Assembly: GCA_018873245.2 (NCBI GenBank)
Contig: JAEMBT020000001.1
Location: 7,670,220-7,734,219, forward strand
DNA length: 64,000 nucleotides
Direction: 5' to 3'
Origin: Archegozetes longisetosus
Taxonomy: Eukaryota; Arthropoda; Arachnida; Sarcoptiformes; Trhypochthoniidae
Part shown: piece after piece, positions 56,634 through 64,000 of the stretch
How the letters are laid out: each line of letters begins with the position of its first letter
Position numbering within the stretch: the first letter of the stretch is position 1
Made by a program: the position numbers and the translations under genes
The notes under the pieces: generated by a model
Seen by the model: only the letters and a program-made list of their open reading frames with translations
Databases searched by the model: none
What the model was told of the DNA's origin: nothing

Positions 56634-58067
56634 TTAATGAAAAATAGAAATAAATCGATTAATGTATGACATGGATAAATCATACAAAGTAATGAAACTC
56701 AATCCCAACCACATTCCCGCTAAACCACCAAAATTGCACATAAGTGATAAAAATGTCATTTCGGGCTTGTGTTCAATCACCTGATCTGGTAATCGATTGT
56801 GAGTTATATAGACATGACTTCTTGCATCCCACTTTGAGCCTTCGTTCTCAAAGATCTCTTTAACATTGAAATCTATGAACTGATAAATACAATCAAGTCT
56901 GCAGTTAGTTTCACAATTATGTTGTACTTTGACTATCGGTTTATTGTAACAATATTTAATTTCAGGTATTCTGTTGTTGCAAAGCTTCTCTGAACTATAT
57001 TTCTCAATGAGTTCTTTTCTGAGAAGAGATCCCATTATATGAATACATTGCCCACACTTTGCCATCAATTCATTCAAAACACACCTATCGACACAATCAC
57101 TATTAGATTGTGCTTCATTAATATTATTTATATTATAGTTTTCGCAATAAGTCGAATAATTTGGTGGCAATAGTTTTGCTATGATTTGAGAATAAGAGAC
57201 AAAATACGATTGACCAGCTTTAAGTCTGATATAATTATCTTCAAATCCAATCATAGGCAAAGTGTTTGGAGAATGCATTGAAAAGTAATAAAACCTAAAT
57301 TTGAAAGCATTAGGTGGAAACCAATCTTTATTGTGATATATACTGATTTCGAAATGTTCGACTTTGATTTTGAGATCCTTCCATCTATTGTTGAATCCAC
57401 TAAAAAATGTGAAGCATTTTTGCATTTCATATTCTGAAGTAATTGATTCGATAGGATTCAGATCCACAATTGATGAAATTTCTTCAACAACTCCTGTTTC
57501 CTTATAAGCTATTCCTCTAACATAGGCTCGAATAGAAAAATTAATCGTAGAACTTTTCTCCTCTGCATTTGTCCTTTCTCTCATAAACTGATACGTTGAT
57601 CTTGAAGAATAATCGAAAGGAATACTTATATTGTTAAACAAATCCAAAACTGTCATTGAATTGTATGCTTTTAATAACAGTATGTCAGATTTATATCTCA
57701 ACTCATCTAAGATCTGAGTAATGGTTTGGTTCTCAAAATCATTTTCTGTTACATTACTCATAAAATTCTGATAATTTTCATAATCGTACGCAAATTCAGG
57801 ATAAATATTCACCAAATTTTTCATGGACGCGAAAAATGGATAGCAGATAGTAATAGCAGGCAATTGACTGAAACCATATTTTTCAACTTTAATATTAACA
57901 ACAGTTTGTCCACTAATATATTGTTGAACCAAATAAAACGTTTGATAAGCTAAACCAAAAACACTGATCAAAATAACAATTAATTTACCAAAAATTTTAG
58001 CTCTTTGCAAGATTTGATGAGTATTATAATAGTTAGACGCGAGCTTTTTCTTATGTCCTTCGCTCAT
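56634..58067 (-). CDS. DEG/ENaC (pickpocket-like) channel subunit, intact
   Basis: Single-exon gene for 477 residues starting at ATG 58067. Short basic cytoplasmic N-terminus, TM1 about residues 26-48 (FGKLIVILISVFGLAYQTFYL), then QTVVNIKVEKYGF and LPAITICYPFF (69-79). The extracellular domain carries several N-x-S/T sites and the cysteine blocks DCVDRCVL, CGQCIH and CETNCRLDC. TM2 has CNFGGLAGMWLGLS, and a tail of about 20 residues follows. All elements of a working subunit are present. It is the best reference for the broken copies at 55.2, 59.3 and 59.8 kb. Confidence 0.92.
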   Translation of the reverse strand: MSEGHKKKLASNYYNTHQILQRAKIFGKLIVILISVFGLAYQTFYLVQQYISGQTVVNIKVEKYGFSQLPAITICYPFFASMKNLVNIYPEFAYDYENYQNFMSNVTENDFENQTITQILDELRYKSDILLLKAYNSMTVLDLFNNISIPFDYSSRSTYQFMRERTNAEEKSSTINFSIRAYVRGIAYKETGVVEEISSIVDLNPIESITSEYEMQKCFTFFSGFNNRWKDLKIKVEHFEISIYHNKDWFPPNAFKFRFYYFSMHSPNTLPMIGFEDNYIRLKAGQSYFVSYSQIIAKLLPPNYSTYCENYNINNINEAQSNSDCVDRCVLNELMAKCGQCIHIMGSLLRKELIEKYSSEKLCNNRIPEIKYCYNKPIVKVQHNCETNCRLDCIYQFIDFNVKEIFENEGSKWDARSHVYITHNRLPDQVIEHKPEMTFLSLMCNFGGLAGMWLGLSFITLYDLSMSYINRFISIFH

Positions 58068-58236
58068 TATTTCAAAGGCAAGACTTTCTCAAATGCAGTG
58101 AACTAAAAACAAATATTTTTACAACTATGTTGAGATCACTTATAAAATCCTTATTTACGCCAAGATTTTTGTTGACTATAGTTTGGAAAGTAAGAAATGT
58201 TTTCGTTGGAGTTTTTCATTAAGAAAATGGATTGTA

Positions 58237-58552
58237 CAGTAGAACCTCGTTATTTTGAACCTGCTTCTGCCAAAAATTTTTGTTCAAAATAGCGTGTTTT
58301 CAAAATAGCCGGTATATTGAAAAAAGCTCGAAATAAAGATTTCGTTCAAAATGCAATATTTGAATGACTAAGACCAAGATTTTATTTAGATTGGGGTTCA
58401 GGTTCGAAGCTCGTCCATGAATCTCTGCAACCTGAACTATTCAGCAATCTTAATAATAATGATTTTTTGTTAAAATTTGATGTATCGTTATATCTTGAAC
58501 TATTTGATAGATATTTCAAAATAAGCGGTTTCAAAATATCGAGTGTCTACTG
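58237..58552. mobile_element. pogo/Tigger-like MITE, 316 bp
   Basis: Ends are imperfect inverted repeats CAGTAGAACCTCG and, complemented, CAGTAGACACTCG, each next to TA (58235-58236 and 58553-58554). The interior is full of TTCAAAATA-type repeats. No coding capacity. The CAGTAGA-type end and TA target fit the pogo/Tigger branch of Tc1/mariner. Confidence 0.75.
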
Positions 58553-59344
58553 TATTATAGATCACATAATAGATTGAAAAGAACTTATTTACTTGAAGCA
58601 GACATAGACAATAAACTGTCGTAAGAATAATAATGAGATTAATTTTATAAATTGTTTTCTTAAAATTACTTCTTTGATCAAATAATACTAAATCGAGAAT
58701 CAAAACAACAATAATATCAAGCTCTCGATTATAGATCAGTATAAGATAAATATAGAGGTAGTTTCTTAAGTAATATAAATATAATATAATGTTTTAAAAT
58801 TGTGTTCATTTATACAGAAAATAATAATTTATACAGATAGTGAGTGGGTTACATATCTCGATGTAAAGGGACAAAAAATTAAATAGACAAGAAATTAACA
58901 AATTATAGAACGTCATAGCATTCAATTGGTAAATCTAACTTGTCGGTTTGGGTGATGATGTCCAACATTGAACCGAAAAACTAACTAAGCAGTAAGTATA
59001 GTATATAATAGTTATTTAAGTAAAACAAACCTTTCTTTTATATTTATCAGAATAACTATCATACTAGGAATGATAACACTTCATCGAGTGAAAGCTGAAG
59101 AAAGTCTCAAAGGGGAGACCATAAGATAATTTTTGAGACTTATTTCCAATAAGTTTAAAATCAAAGGATAAAAGTTTAATCTTTAGACCAGTGCTGAAGG
59201 CTGAGAACGTTACCTGAAAACTTGTGGCTCCGGCGTAAAGCTAGAGAGTTGGCATCCCTATATCACGCATTTCAATCAAGCACATTTATTTAAAAAATAG
59301 GCAGTTACTATACATAAGTAATAAGTAATCAATCTAAATAAAAA

Positions 59345-59425
59345 GTTGACAGAAGATCCGAACTACATTCCCACCACAGCTATATATAAATGACAAAAGT
59401 GTCATTTCAGCCGAGTGTCTAACCA
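59345..59425 (-). pseudogene. DEG/ENaC TM2 relic
   Basis: The reverse strand reads HSAEMTLLSFIYSCGG and, after a shift, VGM-stop-FG, matching HxPEMTFLSxxCNFGGLxGMWLGLS of the intact genes. A very short dead copy just downstream of the pseudogene at 59.8 kb. Confidence 0.55.
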
Positions 59426-59769
59426 CATAGTTACGTAAACTACCGTGATTTATGCTGATTTAGATTGTGAAATCAGTCGATTACATAATTATATGAGTTT
59501 ATAACTTAAAAATCGAAGAAATGATTCATACAAATGAGTTCTACTATTCGTGGCACTATTCGTGGCTTCTATTTCATTCTTTAAAATCTCTCAAATATTT
59601 ATTTATTTTTGAAGTACACAGATTGATAAAACTCAAATATAATAACAAAAGTCAGAACAACAACGATATAAAATTATCGGTCATAGATTAATATTAGATA
59701 AATTTAAACATGGTTTTTGAGAAACAATTTGCAATGAACTATAGTTGTTTTCGTATATGCAGTTAATTA

Positions 59770-61240
59770 TTACTTGAATGAATATCTTAATGAGAAGTAT
59801 TCATGAAGCTTAAATAAACTTGACGTTATAGAATCATAAATAGTGATAACACTCAATCCCAACCACATTCCCACTAAACCACCGAAATTAGCGATAAACA
59901 ATATTAATTTAATTTCTGGAGAATGTTCGATCCGTTCATCAGGCAACCGACTGTGACTTATATTAATACCAGTTTCTGCAATCCATTCAAATTTTTCATT
60001 TTTTATCTTATCTTTAACTTTGAAATCAATGAATTGATTCCTACAATTAGGCCTGCAGTGAGTTTCACATTCAGACTCGATTTCATCCATAGAATTGTAA
60101 AAACATTTTGAATTTTCTGATTCTTTACCATTGTTAGAGCATACCTTCTCTGAACTATATTTTTCGACAAATTCCTTTCTGAATAGAGCTCCCGTTGGGT
60201 GAAAACATTGGCCGCAATCCTTTTTCATAGCATTCAAAGCACGTCAACCAATACAATCCTTACGAGATTGTTCTTCATTAACATTGCTTATATTATAGTT
60301 TCGACAATTTTTTGAATAATTTGGAGGCAATAGTTTAGTAAACATTCGAGAATAAGAGATTACATAAGAATAACCGAAATCCAATTTGATATAATTGTCT
60401 TCATATTCTATCTCAGGTAAAGTGTTCGGCGAATGCATCTAAAAGTAATAGAATTTTGCCTCATTAGTGTTTGGTGGGAACCAATTCTTATCGTAAAAGA
60501 TAAGGAATTTGAAAATTTTATCTTTCATTAAGAATCTTCTCCATTTATTTCTAAATTCATTAAAGAATGTGAAACATTGTCGTCTATAAACTCCTTTAGC
60601 AGCAATTGATTCAATAGGATTCTTATCTTGAATTTTCGAGATTTTATTGGAATTGCCTGACTCGTTATCCACTTTCACTTTCACTTCAGTACTTATAACC
60701 ACATCAACTATAGCATTTGTATGAGATTCACTCAAGTTTTCTCTTATGAACTGATATCTTGGTCTTAGTGGGTATTGAAAAGGTATACTTATATTCTCGA
60801 ACATTTCTATTAAATCTTTTGAACTGTGAGCTTTCAGTGAGAAAAATTCGAATTTATACCTCACATCATTCAAAACCTGTAACAAAGTTTCATTTTGAAA
60901 ATCGGTTTCTTTAACATTATTCACAATATTCTGATAGTTTTCATAATCTTTTTTGAATTCTGAGTATATATTCGCCAAATTTTTCATCGATTCGAAGAAT
61001 GGATAACATATAGTAATTGCTGGTAATTGTTTGAGGCCAACTTTTCCAACTTTTATGTTAACAACAGTTTGTCCACTAATATACTGCATGCTTAATACAA
61101 GTGTTTGATAAGTTAAACCAAGAACATTTATCAATACAACGAATAGTTCACCACATCTGAAGATCTTTCACATATTCTCATGAGTTTCAGAATGATTAAT
61201 GAAAATTTTCTCTTTCTGTTTTTCACTCACTATTATACGA
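59770..61240 (-). pseudogene. DEG/ENaC subunit, full-length pseudogene
   Basis: Reverse-strand relative of the gene at 56.6 kb, collinear from N-terminus to tail without frame changes. Lesions are point mutations: the start codon is GTG instead of ATG (near 61,233), TGA near 61,168 before TM1, TAG where FYYF-S-MHSP is expected (near 60,438), and TGA in the DCI block (near 60,243). TM1 (INVLGLTYQTLVL), LPAITICYPFF, the cysteine blocks and TM2 (ANFGGLVGMWLGLS) are all readable. Decay by substitutions alone suggests fairly recent inactivation. Confidence 0.88.
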
Positions 61241-61249
61241 ACTTTTCCA

Positions 61250-64000
61250 GAATATTTCGGTTATTATTTGAATTAAAGTAGTTAGAAATATTTATTTTAT
61301 TTTTCACTCAATGCAGTCTTATGTACAACAAAGGTTTTAGTATAAATGAGGAACAGAATAATATTGAGAAATAAGTTATTTCGATAACTATTTATTCTGA
61401 GGCTTAAACAAATAATTGGATGTCTTATAAAGTTTTACGATAATGTATTATTGAATAATGCTTCGCTTAATATATTAATTGGAGACCAATACTGTTATAT
61501 TAAAACAAAAAAGTATTTTAATTTGGTTTGTAAACTTTCTATTTGTTATGAGAATGAAAGTAAAACTCTTATTTCGTTATGACTATAAAAGGTTTTGTTT
61601 AGTTCGCTCTAATTGTAAAAGCGAATTCTTATTCTAATTTAATTACAATAGGAAATTAATTGTTATGGGAATCTAATACTGGAATGCTTGAACATCCCTT
61701 TTTAGGAATAACTTTTCTTAAAATTATAACTCGAAAATATTCTTAAACATCCTTTTATTAATTAGTCAGAAGAGTATAAAAAGAGAGAGTAATAGAGTAG
61801 AAATTAAGTGAGTTAGTACGAGAATGCAAGAGAGCTTAGACTCTGTGCGATACATTTAAATCTTTATGTATTATCATTCAATTTATATTTTAATAAAGAT
61901 TGTTAATTGTTAAAGTCTGAGTTGTTATTTCGCTATATAAAAATCCACTCTCACAATACAAACTAAAATTTCTCGTTTAGGAAATTGAAAATGACAATTG
62001 TTTGAGACATGCAATCAAGTTAAAAGCTTTCTTTTGCATACAGTCTTGAAAGTACAGTATTTTGTTGAAAGTAATAGAATGTGTATTAATTAATATAAAA
62101 TAAATCAACTCCTAATTTAATTGAGTTTAAATGCCGAGAGGTCAAAGATCTCCCGCAAGAAGCCAACAGTAAAAACTATAAAAGATAATCATACTTTTTA
62201 AAAATACTTTATTCAATACGGAATTGATTTGAGATATTTAATAATCGACTTGATAGCCTTTGCTTCCCACACACCTTGAATTCGAGTAATTAAAAAGCTA
62301 TAATAAAGAAATTTTTAATTTAAAAAGATTTCGAGACTTGAATATCACGAAATTTTCAGTATTTTAAAAGTTGAAATCATAGAAACATTGAAAAAGTACA
62401 GTTTTGAATGAATCTCGATATTTGCCATCTTTTCGGATATCTTCAATGTTTTTGCCTCATTAACTTGATTCGAATTTGAGTCAGGGGACTCTTAGTTGAG
62501 AGCAACTCCCGCTTGAATGGTGTGTTAAAAAAATAGGTTCAAAATGTTTATATCTTATGTAGTTCTGACTGTAGACTAGCGAAGAGTATTGATCCAAAAT
62601 CTTGAGCTTCTATAAGCGCAGCTCAGAATTCTTGATCTTTGAGCTACGCTTCCATCAAATTTGACCTAGGCTACTCTTATACAATCTTGGGATCTTATTT
62701 TGAGACACTTTATGCTATCATTCATAAAACTTCATAAAATCCTTAGTCAAATGATATGCACTTTGCTGACCAATTTATATTAAACCCTCAACTTATGTTA
62801 AACTTTGATTTACAAAAACAAAATTATGTATTAGAGCATGTGTAGTTTTTTAATGGTAAACACGACTTTAGCACTCAATTAAAGAGCTAGAATTGTCTGG
62901 AAATTAGAGAAGAAATGCTTGAATGCAATAGCTAGTTGGTTGTTGTCATGAAACAGTCAGAAAAATAGGTAACTATTTTCTAATTCATAACACTATTGAA
63001 CTGAAGGAAAGGATAAGAAAACGGGAAACAACTGAACAAGAAGATAGAAAAATTATCGAGGCCGCTATTTTTGCAATAATTTAACTATTAATGAATTGGT
63101 ATTTGAAATGAGAAAATCTGTTAATCCTAAATTTAAGGACAAATCTGTCAATAAGAAATTTATTAGTAATATTGATTTTTAAGATTTTGTTCTTTTTTAA
63201 TTTTCGACATTAAAAAGTTAAAGCTTGAGATCATAATTTTCAAAAGTTCAAAATCAATTATAATATTGAAAAAACATTCATTGAAAATTATTTCCAAGTC
63301 ATAATATCATATACAAAGATGTCGTACGAATAATATTGCATATAAAGATTATTATATTGTGGCTTTAGAACTATACTGTCGTATCTCTGATTGAAATAAC
63401 ATTACAGATACGAGTATAAGTTCCAAGGCCACGATATGTAGTATTCTCGAGCGATATTTTGTTTGATACCATAAAAATATTGCATTATTAATAATATGAG
63501 TCTCCCGGTATATTGTCAGTTAAAATATTAAATACGCTGTCAAGCAAAAAAAAAAATACATGAAATTCGTGTTTTTCATTCATTTTTATTAACATTGCAA
63601 AAATTTTAAAATAGTAGCTATCAATACAATTAATTCAGAACATAGACTAAACAGGGCACAAACTAATTTAGGAAATAATAGAAGCTCTTTAGAAGAAAGT
63701 TTAAGCTATAACAATCGTTTAAGCAACACTTCATTAAGTTATATAATCAAAATCTTATGTGTTCGTTTATGAATTTAGTAGTAATAATAATAGGGTACAG
63801 TAATAGGGTATTCTGGGCCTCAATCATCTTTGAATACCAGTTAACGGAAGCTATAAGCAGGCTGACTACCTCTCACGCATTGGGGAATCTGACTCACGTC
63901 TCCCGTATCGATTACTTACGTGAGGTGGGAGTCTCACGCATTTAGAAAATTTATTGAAATTTTAAAATATATATTAGAAACCAATTTCAAAACGAATAAT
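61250..64000. other. Gene-free stretch to the window end
   Basis: No supported gene. At 61,796 to about 61,900 a TATAAAAAG box is followed by an AATAAAG, an arrangement seen in promoters and LTRs, but no paired repeat was found. Near 63,870-63,940 a partly inverted CTCACG-rich stretch contains the direct repeat TCTCACGCATT. Confidence 0.45.

Noticed and set aside
61661-61958. Possible solo LTR (TGTTATGGG start, TATAAAAAG, AATAAAG, ACA end)
   Set aside because: No matching second LTR, no target duplication and no retroelement coding sequence nearby.
63860-63945. CTCACG-rich partly inverted stretch that might be a tRNA or SINE end
   Set aside because: No tRNA box A/B pattern or cloverleaf could be drawn, and no poly-A tail.

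Overview
The window reads as nuclear DNA of an invertebrate, most likely an arthropod. It is strongly AT-rich, gene density is low, the introns have GT/AG borders, and several classes of eukaryotic transposon are present. A cytosolic, bacterial-like UDP-glycosyltransferase with one short intron, next to a large pickpocket-like DEG/ENaC family, makes me favour an acariform (perhaps trombidiform) mite. That assignment is inference. No tRNA, rRNA or CRISPR array was seen.

The main theme is a DEG/ENaC (amiloride-sensitive-type cation channel) cluster with about eleven loci on both strands. Three are intact single-exon genes (27.4 kb +, 52.1 kb -, 56.6 kb -). Three are near full-length pseudogenes (1.1-4.3 kb -, 22.1-24.3 kb +, 59.8-61.2 kb -). 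The rest are short relics (0.15 kb, 17.4 kb, 20.7 kb, 55.2 kb, 59.3 kb). Two of the pseudogenes are copies of one unusual gene in which two whole DEG/ENaC subunits are joined head to tail (four predicted membrane segments). They sit in an inverted segmental duplication about 17-20 kb apart. One copy is broken by a Tc1-like element whose empty site can still be read.

Other genes are: a three-exon type I membrane protein with sushi (CCP) domains (10.5-12.7 kb -); the two-exon UDP-glycosyltransferase (40.0-41.4 kb +); and a probable three-exon gene for a glycine-rich repeat protein (43.2-50.7 kb +), whose long first intron holds a palindromic repeat and a complete LINE.

Mobile DNA: a DD37E Tc1/mariner element (2.5-3.4 kb); a hAT nested inside another hAT (6.1-9.3 kb); an internally deleted Tc1-like element with terminal repeats of about 395 bp (13.9-15.2 kb); a hAT MITE (18.2 kb); an inverted pair of 790-bp repeats (29.7 and 51.3 kb); a 3.6-kb non-LTR retrotransposon with a 2A-like motif (44.4-48.0 kb); and a small pogo/Tigger-like MITE (58.2 kb).

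The most unusual mobile unit is a 6.2-kb element at 32,022-38,232. It has long terminal inverted repeats (AG...CT ends) and a 6-bp target duplication, both Polinton/Maverick-like features. It carries relic genes: a region like the N-terminal part of Polinton-type polymerase ORFs, a PC4-like protein, a coiled-coil protein, and a RING/TRAF zinc-finger protein with a possible SUMO-interacting motif. Most of its genes show frame breaks, so it looks like a decaying copy.
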